From the NCBI GenBank assembly GCA_937935075.1, contig CALGYB010000039.1:1-64000 (forward strand): a stretch of 64,000 nt of DNA, given 5' to 3'. Positions 33,161-42,285 of the stretch are shown one piece after another. Each line of letters opens with the position of its first letter. The first letter of the stretch is position 1. The translations under genes were made by a program, and so were the position numbers. The stretch is from an uncultured Roseiflexus sp. (GTDB lineage: Bacteria > Chloroflexota > Chloroflexia > Chloroflexales > Roseiflexaceae). The notes beneath the pieces were generated by a model. It searched no databases, was not told the origin of the DNA, and saw only the letters and a list, made by a program, of their open reading frames with translations.

Positions 33161-34254
33161 GTCAGATACTCCCGCTCGAAACGCTGAAATTCCTCGAAGG
33201 TGACAGCAAAATTGTGCGCACCGGGGTTCGTGCACGACGCGACGAAGTACAGGTAGGGCGCCGACTCATCGGGACGCGCGGCGGCACGCAGCGCCGCCAG
33301 TCCCGGACTGGCGATCGGACCGGGGGGCAGACCCGGATTGACGCGCGTGTTGTACGGGCTGGCAATGCCATTGATCTCATCGATGCTCAACGAATCGAGG
33401 CGGGGCCACCAGTTGCCGCGTTGCCCCAGAATATACTGCACCGTCGGATCGGCGCCTAATTTGCCGCCGCCGGTCTCAGCGAGGTGTTCCGGTTTGAGGC
33501 GGTTCCAGAAGACGGCGGCGATCTTGGGCATTTCGTCTTCACGGGCTGCCTCGCGTTGTACGATCGACGCCATCGTGACGATTTCGTGCACACTCACACG
33601 CGGCACAGTGACGTCGCGTTCGAATGTTGCATACTGCTGATCGAAGCGGTCGAGCATAATTTCGACCACCTCGGTAACAGTGGCTGTCACAGCGAAGCGG
33701 TAGGTATCGGGGAACAGATATCCTTCCAGACTGGCGCCGGGCGGCAGGCTGTTGAGATAGAAATGCTGCGACTGAAATGCAGCGCCGTTGCGCGCCGCAC
33801 GCAAAAATGCCTGCTCGGTCACATTGACCAACCCGGCAGCGGCGAGTTGTTCGGCGATTTCTTCGAGCCGCGATCCTTCGATGATTGTCACTTGCACCTC
33901 TTCGACCCGGCTGTTCTGCAGGGCTGCAATGATCTCGCTCATGGTCATATTGGCGCGCAACAGGTAGCGCCCTGCCTGCAATTCGCCGTCGAGGCCCTGC
34001 AGACGAACCAGGATTGTAAAGAGCAGCGGCTGACGAATAAGATTGGCGGCGCCAAGGCGGGTGGCAATAACGCTGGCGCTATCACCGGGTTCAACGATAA
34101 ACTCGACGGGCGCGGCATCGGTCCCTGCCGGGCGTCGGATTTCGCTCAGCAGAAGATAACCGGCACACGCCGCGCTCAACGCCAGCAGCGCGACGCCAAG
34201 GAAGATTGCGCGCAGGGTTTTGGCAAAAGCGGTTCCACGGACAGTGTCAGACAT
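33145..34254 (-). CDS. mltG: Endolytic murein transglycosylase MltG (YceG family)
   Basis: A 369-aa protein with one N-terminal membrane helix (about 12-34), then a LysM-like part (FIVEPGDSASVIATRLGAANLI) and the YceG catalytic domain. The catalytic glutamate is expected in MASIVQREAA. GYLFPDTY, NTRVNPGLPPGPIASPGLAAL and YFVAS are conserved family stretches. MltG cuts nascent glycan strands and sets their length. It is in the middle of the coaBC-pilD operon, 18 bp after the HEAT/SH3 gene. Confidence 0.9.
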   Translation of the reverse strand: MSDTVRGTAFAKTLRAIFLGVALLALSAACAGYLLLSEIRRPAGTDAAPVEFIVEPGDSASVIATRLGAANLIRQPLLFTILVRLQGLDGELQAGRYLLRANMTMSEIIAALQNSRVEEVQVTIIEGSRLEEIAEQLAAAGLVNVTEQAFLRAARNGAAFQSQHFYLNSLPPGASLEGYLFPDTYRFAVTATVTEVVEIMLDRFDQQYATFERDVTVPRVSVHEIVTMASIVQREAAREDEMPKIAAVFWNRLKPEHLAETGGGKLGADPTVQYILGQRGNWWPRLDSLSIDEINGIASPYNTRVNPGLPPGPIASPGLAALRAAARPDESAPYLYFVASCTNPGAHNFAVTFEEFQRFEREYLTCPSR

Positions 34255-34272
34255 GGTTCTTGGCGGTCTCCA

Positions 34273-35388
34273 TCACGGCGTTGGCGTCGGCAATGGTGGC
34301 GGCGTTTCGACCGGTACACCCTCGGGGGCAGTGACAAGTGATGTGCTGATCCACCCGCTTCCGTCCACGCTGCGGATCTGTGAAGAGGCCGCAGTCGAAG
34401 AACCGAGGCGCACGCGGTACCAGGCGCCGTCGGGGGTCATTGCCAGGAAAATCAACGTATCTCCCGCTGTCACGCTGCCAATGACGTTATCGGGCAAGCG
34501 TGCCGGTGTGGCGCGCACATTTCCCGATGTGATCACGACACCGATCAATTCCGGCGAAACAGCAGGGGCAGGCGTTGCAGGGGGAGACGTCGGCGGGGTC
34601 GTTGGCGGCAGCGCCGGCGTTGGCGGCGTGATGACCGCCTGTGGCGCGGTTGTAGGCATAGGCGGCGCGATGATTACCGGCGCCGGTTCAACCTGCCCCA
34701 CCTGGTTCAGTTCGTCGCGCAGTTCGGTCAGGACGCTCCACGCGAAGATCAGCGAAACAAGCATCAGCACACAGGCAATGGCGGTTTTGATCAGTTCGGC
34801 GACACGCGCCAGCAGGGTGCGGCTCTGCATTTGATCCAGCACCGCGCGCGCCGTATCACCGACCGACTCGCCCCAACTGGTTTTACTGCGATCGGTTCGC
34901 GCAACGCGGCGCAGTTCCAGCAGCGCGCGCGCATCACCAACCGTCGCCAGAGCGCGAATTGCTCCCCAGCGCACATTACTGTTCGGATGGCGGAGCGCTT
35001 CTATCAGAGAACCAGCAGCGCGACCATCGCCGATCTGACCCAACGCCTCGGTTGCACGGTACGCAAGCAGCCAGGGTTCATGGGTGCGTAGCGCCTCGAT
35101 CAACGCCGGAACCGCCGGTTCACCAAGAGCCGCCAGGTCATCGACGGCGCGCGGGTACAGCGGGTGACCCGGATCGCCAAGCGCGCCGATCAGCACCATA
35201 ATCCGCTGCCGTAGCGCAGCATCGGCGATATGTGCGCTCATCCGCCGGTCGGATGTGGTGAGCGTGCGGGTCGCCTGCACCAGGCTGCGTGTGGCTGCCG
35301 GCGCGCCACCGGTTGGCTCGTCGCCGGTCGCTTCCACAGGCGAGCCATTGACATCGTCTGGCTTCTGGGGAGCGTCAGGTTGCGTCAT
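34273..35388 (-). CDS. HEAT-repeat membrane protein with SH3-like C-terminal domain
   Basis: A 371-aa protein without an assigned function. Residues about 55-165 carry two to three HEAT/PBS-like repeats (AVPALIEALRTHEPWLLAYRATEALGQIGD). A membrane helix follows (about 205-225, IACVLMLVSLIFAWSVL), then a Pro-rich linker and a bacterial SH3-type domain (about 290-360, GNVRATPARLPDNVIGSVTAGD) likely outside the cell. The start at 35388 is 9 bp after coaBC. Next to MltG, the SH3 part may bind peptidoglycan, which is inference. Confidence 0.75.
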   Translation of the reverse strand: MTQPDAPQKPDDVNGSPVEATGDEPTGGAPAATRSLVQATRTLTTSDRRMSAHIADAALRQRIMVLIGALGDPGHPLYPRAVDDLAALGEPAVPALIEALRTHEPWLLAYRATEALGQIGDGRAAGSLIEALRHPNSNVRWGAIRALATVGDARALLELRRVARTDRSKTSWGESVGDTARAVLDQMQSRTLLARVAELIKTAIACVLMLVSLIFAWSVLTELRDELNQVGQVEPAPVIIAPPMPTTAPQAVITPPTPALPPTTPPTSPPATPAPAVSPELIGVVITSGNVRATPARLPDNVIGSVTAGDTLIFLAMTPDGAWYRVRLGSSTAASSQIRSVDGSGWISTSLVTAPEGVPVETPPPLPTPTP

Positions 35389-35396
35389 AGGCCTCG

Positions 35397-36632
35397 TCAA
35401 TCGTGTGCAGCGCCGGATTCCAATCCGGGAGCGCACAGTCGTGCAGCGAACCGCTCAACAATCGCGTCGAGAAGGACCTCCGCCGCTGCGGTTTTGGGCA
35501 GCAGCGGCAGTCGTTCGATTCCCTGCGCATCGATCAGCACGAGTTGGATCTCTTCAGCCCCAATGCTGGCGACCGCCTCATTCGCCACGATCATATCCAG
35601 CCCTTTGCGCTCGCGTTTATCGCGCGCATACTCCAGCAGATTGTGGGTTTCCGCAGCAAATCCGATCTTGACCAGATTGCGACGATGCGCGATACTGGCA
35701 AGAATATCAGGATTGCGCACTAGGCGGATCGTCAACTCTTCATCGTCGCCCTTCTTGATTTTTTGTCCGGCAACGACCGCTGGTCGAAAATCGGCGACAG
35801 CAGCGTTCATGATCAATAGATCGGCATCGGCAAGAGCAGATTCGACTTCGCGTTGCATCTCAAGCGCCGTTTCGACGCGCACCAGGGTAACTGCGGCTGG
35901 CGGTTGCACTGTCGCCGGGCCGCTGATCAGCGTCACCGCTGCGCCGCGATCGCGGGCGGCGGCGGCGATGGCGTATCCCATTCTGCCTGATGCACGATTG
36001 CCAATAAACCGGACCGGGTCGATAGGTTCGTGTGTGCCGCCGGCGGTGACCACCACGCGGCGTCCGCGCAGCGGACCAGACGTTCGCCCAAGGAGGGCGC
36101 GGATCTCTGCTTCGATCACCGATGGCTCCGGCAATCGTCCGCGACCGATCACCGGTTCCGCCATGCGCCCATACTCCGGTTCGAGGACGATCGCGCCACG
36201 TTGCCGCAGCAGCGCGATGTTCGCCTGTGTCGCCGGATGTTCGTACATACGCGGGTTCATTGCGGGAGCGATCAGGATCGGCGCGGTTGTCGCCAGGGCG
36301 GTAGTTGTGAGCAGATCGTCACACAATCCGGCGGCGAGCCGTGCGATGGTATGAGCGGTAGCGGGGGCGATGACCAGCAGATCGGCGTGCTGCCCGAGCG
36401 ACACATGCCCGACAACGCCATCTTCGGGAAGCGCCCACATATCATCGAGCACGGGGCGCCCGGTCAGCGCCTGAAAGGTCGCTGCGCCAACGAAACGGTG
36501 TGCGGCAGCCGTCATGATCACATCGACCACTGCACCGTCGAGTGTCAGATGACGGGCGAGTTCGGCGACTTTGTAGGCGGCAATGCTGCCGGTGACGCCA
36601 AGAAGAATGTGTTTACCGGTCAGGATGCTCAT
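35397..36632 (-). CDS. coaBC: Bifunctional phosphopantothenoylcysteine decarboxylase / phosphopantothenate-cysteine ligase
   Basis: A 411-aa enzyme for two steps of coenzyme A synthesis. The CoaC half (1-about 185) binds FMN: LLGVTGSIAAYKVAEL at the start, then PAMNPRMYEHPATQ with the decarboxylase residues. The CoaB half begins near GRRVVVTAGGTHEPIDPVRFIGNRASGRMG, the signature of the ligase. VGFAAETHNLLEYA and LDMIVANE are also typical. It is the first gene of a five-gene minus-strand operon. Confidence 0.95.
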   Translation of the reverse strand: MSILTGKHILLGVTGSIAAYKVAELARHLTLDGAVVDVIMTAAAHRFVGAATFQALTGRPVLDDMWALPEDGVVGHVSLGQHADLLVIAPATAHTIARLAAGLCDDLLTTTALATTAPILIAPAMNPRMYEHPATQANIALLRQRGAIVLEPEYGRMAEPVIGRGRLPEPSVIEAEIRALLGRTSGPLRGRRVVVTAGGTHEPIDPVRFIGNRASGRMGYAIAAAARDRGAAVTLISGPATVQPPAAVTLVRVETALEMQREVESALADADLLIMNAAVADFRPAVVAGQKIKKGDDEELTIRLVRNPDILASIAHRRNLVKIGFAAETHNLLEYARDKRERKGLDMIVANEAVASIGAEEIQLVLIDAQGIERLPLLPKTAAAEVLLDAIVERFAARLCAPGLESGAAHD

Positions 36633-36730
36633 CTGCCATACTCATCAGGCAACGACACGCTGCATGTTGCGGATGCGGGCGCATTGTAGCACCGGCGACA
36701 GGCGGCGTCAATGAATGGGAGCACGAAATT

Positions 36731-37897
36731 ATGCCAGGTTTTCTGTACGGCGAGGATCTCTCGCCCAATGCCATCGAGCGCGCCCGAAGGGCGACTGGCG
36801 GGTACATTGACCTGACGAGCAGCAATCCGACGTATCAGGGGCTTTTGTTTCCCGCAGATGTCCTGTGTGAGGCATCTGCTGCGTACTGGTCGAACCGACG
36901 GTACGACCCGGAGCCGCGCGGGCTGCGCTCGGCGCGTATGGCGATTGCACGGTACTACGCCGAACGCACGCCGCCGCTGTCGCTGGATGCCGATCAGATT
37001 GTAGTGACAGCAAGTACGAGCGAGGCATACAGCCTGCTGTTTGCATTGCTGACCGATCCGGGCGACAATGTACTGGCGCCGGCGATCACCTACCCGCTCT
37101 TCGAGTATCTGGCGATGGCGCACCATGTCGAACTGCGCCCCTATGCGCTGGACGAACGGCGGAGCTGGCGCATCGATCCGGCGAGCCTCCGGTTGCAGGC
37201 GGATGAACGCACCCGCGCCGTTCTGGTCGTGTCGCCGCATAACCCGACCGGCGCCGTGCTGGCATCGCGGACGCCGGCGCTGCGCGCCCTCGATGTGCCC
37301 ATTATCTGTGATGAGGTATTCGCAGCGTTTCCGTATCGTGCAGCGACAGTTCCTCCGGTTGGCGCGCTCTACCCGGAACTGCCGGTCTTCCACCTGAACG
37401 GTATCTCGAAGATGTTTGCCCTGCCTGATCTGAAACTTGGCTGGATTGCGCTGAACGATGCGGCGCACGACCAGTTTGGCGAACGTCTCGAAGTCTTGAA
37501 CGATACCTTTCTCAGCGCCAATACCCTGACGCAAACTATGCTGCCGGCTATCTTCGAGCGCGGTCGCGCATTTACTGCTGCCATGCATGATCGCGTTCGC
37601 CAATCGCTGGACATGGCGATCACCCTGTTGTCCGCCTGTGATATGGTGCGTGTGCATCCGCCCGATGGCGGGTATTATCTGTTTCCCGAGATTGTCGGAT
37701 GGAACGACGAAGATGCGTTGACCCTCTATCTGCTCAACCATGGCGTGCTGGTGCATCCGGGCTACTTCTATGGCTATGAGCAGGGAGCGCACATCGTCAT
37801 CTCGTGCCTGGTCGAGCCGTCGCAGTTGCGTGTGGGGATCGAGCGCCTGCTGGCGGCGCTTTCCGCATGGGTTTCAGCGCGCGACTCCTCATCGTAG
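36731..37897 (+). CDS. PLP-dependent aminotransferase class I/II
   Basis: A 388-aa fold-type I enzyme. GGGAG lies before the ATG at 36731. The N-terminal LTSSNPTYQG, the PLP-contact SPHNPTGAV and DEVF, and the Schiff-base lysine K227 in NGISKMFALPDLKLGW are visible. An arginine for substrate carboxylate is expected near the C-terminus. Substrate is not clear: the sequence is near the aspartate/alanine and valine-pyruvate aminotransferase groups. It is transcribed alone, divergently from coaBC. Confidence 0.85.
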   Translation: MPGFLYGEDLSPNAIERARRATGGYIDLTSSNPTYQGLLFPADVLCEASAAYWSNRRYDPEPRGLRSARMAIARYYAERTPPLSLDADQIVVTASTSEAYSLLFALLTDPGDNVLAPAITYPLFEYLAMAHHVELRPYALDERRSWRIDPASLRLQADERTRAVLVVSPHNPTGAVLASRTPALRALDVPIICDEVFAAFPYRAATVPPVGALYPELPVFHLNGISKMFALPDLKLGWIALNDAAHDQFGERLEVLNDTFLSANTLTQTMLPAIFERGRAFTAAMHDRVRQSLDMAITLLSACDMVRVHPPDGGYYLFPEIVGWNDEDALTLYLLNHGVLVHPGYFYGYEQGAHIVISCLVEPSQLRVGIERLLAALSAWVSARDSSS

Positions 37898-37930
37898 CGA
37901 ACCATGTGGCATAGTAGTCGTAAAAAACGC

Positions 37931-37959
37931 TTGACAGTAATGGTATGATAGTGGAAAAT
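37931..37959 (+). promoter_or_regulatory. Possible minC promoter
   Basis: TTGACA (37931-37936), a 17-bp spacer and GAAAAT (37954-37959) lie 50 bp before the minC start. The -10 is weak. A second candidate -10, TATGAT, is too close to this -35. Confidence 0.4.
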
Positions 37960-38008
37960 AGACTGCAACATCTGTTTCGGGGCGCCTCTTTTTGCGTTTG
38001 TGCTGCGC

Positions 38009-38686
38009 ATGACAATGCTGGTTGCGATCAAGGGCGGAAAAGATGGTCTCCGGTTGCATCTCAACGAGGCAGCCGGATGGCCTGATGTGCTGGGAGCATT
38101 GCGCAATCAGCTCGACCAGGGGGCGCACTTCTTCAATGGCGCCCGGGTCATCATTGATATTGGCAACCGGTCGCTCACAGAAGAACAGCTTGCGGAATTG
38201 ATGATGCTGATGCGTGAGCATCATCTTGAGGCGTTGGCGCTGGCGTCAACCTCGCGCGAAAGCCGATCGGCAGCGCGTGCTGCCGGTGTGGTTGCGCGTC
38301 CGGTCACGCGAAGCGTCACCGCTCCCGAATCGCCCGACGGCGCGCTGTTTGTCTGGCGCACGGTGCGATCCGGGCAGATCGTTCGCCACCACGGGCATAT
38401 AACCGTTGTTGGCGATGTGAATGCTGGCGCAGAGGTCGTGGCTGGCGGCAGCGTCGTGGTGTGGGGGCGGTTGCGTGGAACGGTGCATGCCGGCGCCCTT
38501 GGCGATCGCACCGTGATCATCTGTGCCATTGAGTTGCGTCCGATGCAGTTGCGGATTGCCGATCTGATCGCGCGAGCGCCCGATGGTGGCGCAGCAGGGC
38601 ATCCGGAAGTGGCATACGTCGATGGCGATCAGATCGCTGTGGAATCATGGGAACGATACCGAAGGTCGAATCGCAGCGACCTGTGA
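38009..38686 (+). CDS. minC: Septum site-determining protein MinC
   Basis: A 225-aa inhibitor of FtsZ assembly. The N-terminal domain (about 1-100) is weakly conserved, as usual. The C-terminal beta-helix (about 118-215) is clear: VRSGQIVRHHGHITVVGDV followed by NAGAEV, GGSVVVWGRLRGTVHAG and ICAIELRPMQLRIADL, which bind MinD. In-frame GTG (38000), ATG (38009) and ATG (38015) are all possible starts; I favour 38009. minD follows after 40 bp. Confidence 0.9.
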   Translation: MTMLVAIKGGKDGLRLHLNEAAGWPDVLGALRNQLDQGAHFFNGARVIIDIGNRSLTEEQLAELMMLMREHHLEALALASTSRESRSAARAAGVVARPVTRSVTAPESPDGALFVWRTVRSGQIVRHHGHITVVGDVNAGAEVVAGGSVVVWGRLRGTVHAGALGDRTVIICAIELRPMQLRIADLIARAPDGGAAGHPEVAYVDGDQIAVESWERYRRSNRSDL

Positions 38687-38726
38687 TGCAGCGGGTCGGG
38701 TGATTCTTCCTTCAGGGAGAGAACAC

Positions 38727-39539
38727 ATGTCGCGGGTCATTACGATTACTTCCGGCAAAGGCGGCGTCGGGAAGACGACGTCGACCGCTAACCTGGGCAC
38801 TGCGCTGGCACTACAGGGGCTGAAAGTGGCGGTGGTCGACGCCGACATTGGCCTGCGCAACCTGGACGTCGTTCTGGGTCTGGAGAATCGGATCGTCTAT
38901 GACCTGGTCGATGTGGTCGAGGGACGCTGCCGTCTGCGCCAGGCGTTGATCAAGGACAAGCATTTTCCCGATCTCTGTCTGCTTCCGGCGGCGCAAACGC
39001 GCGATAAGGACGCTGTGACGGCGGATGACATGATTGCGCTGACCAATCAGTTGCGCGCAGAATTCGACTATGTGTTGATCGACAGTCCAGCCGGGATTGA
39101 AGCCGGGTTCCGCAACGCCATCGCCGGCGCTGATGAAGTGCTGATCGTTACGACGCCGGAAGTCGCCGCTGTGCGTGATGCTGATCGGATCATTGGTCTG
39201 GTCGAAGCATTTGAAAAAGGGCATCCGCGCCTGATTATCAATCGCCTCAAACCGCGCATGGTGAGCCGCGGCGAGATGATGAGCATCGATGATGTCTTGC
39301 AAATCCTGGCGATCGACCTGATCGGCGTGGTGCCCGACGATGAACTGATCGTCACCAGCACCAATCGTGGTGAAGTCGCTGTGCTGGACCGCAACTCGCG
39401 CGCGGGGCGGGCGTTCGCCGAGATTGCCCGTCGGCTGGCAGGCGAGGATATACCAATCACCGTGTTTGATGATAGTTCGGGCCTCTTGAACCGAATTTTT
39501 GGCGCATTTGGCATTCGACCGAGGGGAAGTGAGCGATAG
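38727..39539 (+). CDS. minD: Septum site-determining ATPase MinD
   Basis: A 270-aa ParA/MinD ATPase. The deviant Walker A motif is SGKGGVGKTT (residues 9-18), with DADIGLRNLDVVLGLENR next and DSPAGIEAGF as switch/Walker B. The C-terminus LLNRIFGAFGIRPRG fits the amphipathic membrane-targeting helix. AGGGAGAG precedes the ATG. It recruits MinC and is released from the membrane by MinE to place the division site. A longer in-frame frame from 38583 overlaps minC and is rejected. Confidence 0.95.
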   Translation: MSRVITITSGKGGVGKTTSTANLGTALALQGLKVAVVDADIGLRNLDVVLGLENRIVYDLVDVVEGRCRLRQALIKDKHFPDLCLLPAAQTRDKDAVTADDMIALTNQLRAEFDYVLIDSPAGIEAGFRNAIAGADEVLIVTTPEVAAVRDADRIIGLVEAFEKGHPRLIINRLKPRMVSRGEMMSIDDVLQILAIDLIGVVPDDELIVTSTNRGEVAVLDRNSRAGRAFAEIARRLAGEDIPITVFDDSSGLLNRIFGAFGIRPRGSER

Positions 39540-39607
39540 GTCCTGTGGTTCCCGAAGATGGAAGCGCTTCGGACCTGTTCGGCTATCAAGCGCAAACGAG
39601 GGATGCG

Positions 39608-39871
39608 ATGAGTTTTCTGGATGCATTGTTTGGCAAGCGTGAGCGTAGCTCCGATGTTGCGCGTGAGCGTCTGTTGACGGTACTGGTCCATGATCGGGTT
39701 AAGTTGACGCCTGATATGATGGAGCAGCTGAAGGCCGATCTTTCGGCGGTCATTGCACGGTATGTGCCTTCGGTTGATGCTGGCGCGATTGAGGTGACGC
39801 TTCTGCGTGGCGAGGCGGTCGATCATCTCAAGGCGGATATTCCGTTGCGACGGACGCCGCAGAAGTTGTGA
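39608..39871 (+). CDS. minE: Cell division topological specificity factor MinE
   Basis: An 87-aa protein. MSFLDALFGK is the membrane-binding N-terminus. ARERLLTVLVHDR is the MinD-contact segment that stimulates ATPase activity. The rest is the dimeric topological domain (LKADLSAVIARYV). GAGGG precedes the ATG at 39608; the in-frame upstream part from 39545 has no family match. It completes a minCDE operon. Confidence 0.93.
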   Translation: MSFLDALFGKRERSSDVARERLLTVLVHDRVKLTPDMMEQLKADLSAVIARYVPSVDAGAIEVTLLRGEAVDHLKADIPLRRTPQKL

Positions 39872-40226
39872 GGGGTGAGGGGTGAGGCGTTAGGCGTGAG
39901 GCGTGAGGCGTGAGGCGTGAGGCGTTAGGCGAACCCTCTCGCCCTTCCCCTTCAACGTGCAACCTTCAGACCTTCGCACCCGCTGCCGTCTCTCTGTGCT
40001 GCTGTATTCCCACGTGCCACGTTCAACTTTCCCCTTCAACGTGCAACCTTCAGACCTTCGCACCTCCCGTTCAACATCCCCGCTTTCCAAACGTTCAACA
40101 TTCAACGCGCAACGTTCAACACCTGCCCGCCTGGCGCGTTCAACCGTGTTTTACATTCCATCACAGGCATCCATGCGGTACAATAGCGAGAGGATCATCT
40201 CCGCATTTTTACGCCCGGAGGTTCGC
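39869..40226. repeat. Repeat-rich stretch after minE
   Basis: GTGAGGCGT/TAGGCGT octamers run in tandem at 39869-39932. A 36-bp sequence beginning TTCCCCTTCAACGTGCAACC occurs identically at 39945-39980 and 40029-40064. CGTTCAACCTT-type motifs continue to about 40140. A TACAAT box (40179-40184) lies before the transporter gene. No gene is supported. Confidence 0.7.
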
Positions 40227-41447
40227 ATGAGCACTGAAGCTCGCCCGATCCGTTTTTCCCCAACCGTCAAATTGATCACAATGGCACTGATTGCAGCACT
40301 GTTCTTCTGGCTGATCCGCGGATTGGGGAATGTGCTGATCCCGTTTGTAGGAGCGGCGATTACGGCCTATTTGTTCAATCCGCTCATCACCTGGCTGCAC
40401 CGCCGCACGCGCGTTGGTCGGGCAATCTGGATCGGACTGCTGTATGTGGTGATCGGGAGCATGATCTATGGTCTCTGGCGGACGCTTGGTCCGGCGATCG
40501 AACGCGAGTATGGCGGCTTGCAGGCGCAGATACCGCATACGCTGAACCTCATCCAGCAGGAGTTGCTGCTGCGCAATCAAGTCATGGTTGCCGGCATCAG
40601 CGTTGATGTCGCACCGATCAATGAAGCGCTGCGCGAAGCGCTCGCCGATTTCGGACGACGCCTGCCGGAGCATGTGCCGCATCTGGTTGCCATTGCCTTC
40701 GAGACGTTGCTGCTGTTCGTCACCTATCTGATCGTCACGTTCTATCTGTTGCTGGAAGCGCCGCGGATTGTCGAGTGGATGTATGGGCTTGCGCCTGCGC
40801 CCTACCGCGCCGAAATTCGCGCGCTCGGCGCTCAGATTGATCGCATCCTGGCAGGGTATGTGCGCGGAACGCTGATGCTCATTCCGATTATGGCGACGCT
40901 GACCACTATCGCATTGATGCTCCTGGGGGTGCGCTATGCGCTGGTGTTAGGGATAGTGACCGGTATTCTGGAAACGATCCCGCTCCTTGGTCCCTGGTCG
41001 GCGGCTGGAATTGCGATTGTTGTGGCGCTGTTTCAAACGCCGGCGCCGTGGGGATGGCCTGCATGGATGATCGCAGGATTGATCGGTTTGACCTACTTTG
41101 TATTGCGCATGTTCGAGGACAATTTCATTATTCCGCATGTGGTCGGTCCTGCGGTTCATCTCCACCCTATGCTGGTCATTTTTGCCATTCTGGCAGGCGG
41201 CGCGCTTGGCGGACCGTTTGGCCTGTTCATTTCAATCCCGGTCGCTGCGGTTGCGCGCCTGCTGCTGCGTTATCTGTACTATAAGCTGATCGATGCGCCT
41301 GACCTGCCGCTCGATCTCACCCCGGCGCATCATGCCCCGGTGTCAGCGTCACCGAACGCTGCCCAACCCGATCACGAGGCGTCCATAGATCACGCGCCTG
41401 GAACGTCGGTTGATCAAACCGACAAGGTGATCACTCCGGCAAACTGA
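40227..41447 (+). CDS. AI-2E family transporter (PF01594)
   Basis: A 406-aa membrane protein; CGGAGG precedes the ATG. About eight helices: two at the N-terminus (LIAALFFWLIRGLGNVLIPF), an extended soluble segment, then a cluster with TYLIVTFYLLLEAPRIV and FEDNFIIPHVVGPAVHLHPM, a hallmark of the family. Members are linked to export of small molecules, autoinducer-2 in TqsA, or to Na+/H+ exchange, so the substrate is open. The C-terminal 60 residues are a hydrophilic tail. The last 17 bp overlap the convergent fabI gene. Confidence 0.88.
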   Translation: MSTEARPIRFSPTVKLITMALIAALFFWLIRGLGNVLIPFVGAAITAYLFNPLITWLHRRTRVGRAIWIGLLYVVIGSMIYGLWRTLGPAIEREYGGLQAQIPHTLNLIQQELLLRNQVMVAGISVDVAPINEALREALADFGRRLPEHVPHLVAIAFETLLLFVTYLIVTFYLLLEAPRIVEWMYGLAPAPYRAEIRALGAQIDRILAGYVRGTLMLIPIMATLTTIALMLLGVRYALVLGIVTGILETIPLLGPWSAAGIAIVVALFQTPAPWGWPAWMIAGLIGLTYFVLRMFEDNFIIPHVVGPAVHLHPMLVIFAILAGGALGGPFGLFISIPVAAVARLLLRYLYYKLIDAPDLPLDLTPAHHAPVSASPNAAQPDHEASIDHAPGTSVDQTDKVITPAN

Positions 41448-42210
41448 TCGAAATGTTGCGGAAGCCTGCATCAACATAGATGATCTCGCCGGTCACTGCC
41501 GATGACCAGTCGCTGCACAGCCAGACAGCAGCATTCCCGACGTCTTCGATTGTGACATTGCGGCGCAGCGGTGCGACTTCGGCGAACTGTTTGTGCAGCG
41601 TGCGAAAGCCGGCGATGCCGCTGGCTGCCAGGGTTCGGATCGGACCGGCGCTGATCGCATTCACCCGAATGCCGCGCGGACCCAGGTCATTCGCCAGGTA
41701 GCGCACACTGGCCTCCAGCGCCGCCTTGGCGACCCCCATGACGTTGTAGTTTTGGGCAACCTGCTGCGATCCATGGTACGTGAGCGTGACAATCGATGCG
41801 CCAGGAGCGAGCAGGTGCTGCGCGGCTTTGACGACCGCCGTCAGTGAATAGGCGCTCACGTCGAGCGCCAGGCGAAACCCTTCGCGCGTGGTTTTCAGGT
41901 AGGGTCCGTTCAGTTCATCGCGGTTGGCGAAGGCAATCGCGTGAATGATGATGTCGAGTGAGCCGTAGACATACCGCGCACGCGCCATCAGGGCCTCGAT
42001 GTCCTCATCGCGCTGCACATCGCACGGCTCGATCAGGCGCGCGCCGAGGCTCTCGGCAAGCGGACGCACCCGCCGCTCGAGCGCCTCGCCGACATAGGTG
42101 AAGCCAAGATCGGCGCCCTGTGCGTGGAGCGCCTTTGCGATTCCCCAGGCGATGGAATGGTCATTGGCGACACCCATCACCAGACCCTTTTTGCCTTGCA
42201 GCAGGCTCAT
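41431..42210 (-). CDS. fabI: Enoyl-[acyl-carrier-protein] reductase (NADH), FabI type
   Basis: A 259-aa SDR enzyme that reduces trans-2-enoyl-ACP in the last step of each fatty-acid elongation round. It opens MSLLQGKKGLVMGVANDHSIAWG, typical of FabI rather than FabL or FabV. The active site fits Y-x6-K in NYNVMGVAKAALE. NAISAGPIRTLAASGI is the substrate-loop region targeted by triclosan in the family. AGGAGG precedes the ATG. Confidence 0.94.
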   Translation of the reverse strand: MSLLQGKKGLVMGVANDHSIAWGIAKALHAQGADLGFTYVGEALERRVRPLAESLGARLIEPCDVQRDEDIEALMARARYVYGSLDIIIHAIAFANRDELNGPYLKTTREGFRLALDVSAYSLTAVVKAAQHLLAPGASIVTLTYHGSQQVAQNYNVMGVAKAALEASVRYLANDLGPRGIRVNAISAGPIRTLAASGIAGFRTLHKQFAEVAPLRRNVTIEDVGNAAVWLCSDWSSAVTGEIIYVDAGFRNISISLPE

Positions 42211-42285
42211 TGGTTCCTCCTTGACAGTGCTGTGACATTGTGTCGGGTATGATACTATGAAGTTTGATTGTTATCGAGGGGATCT

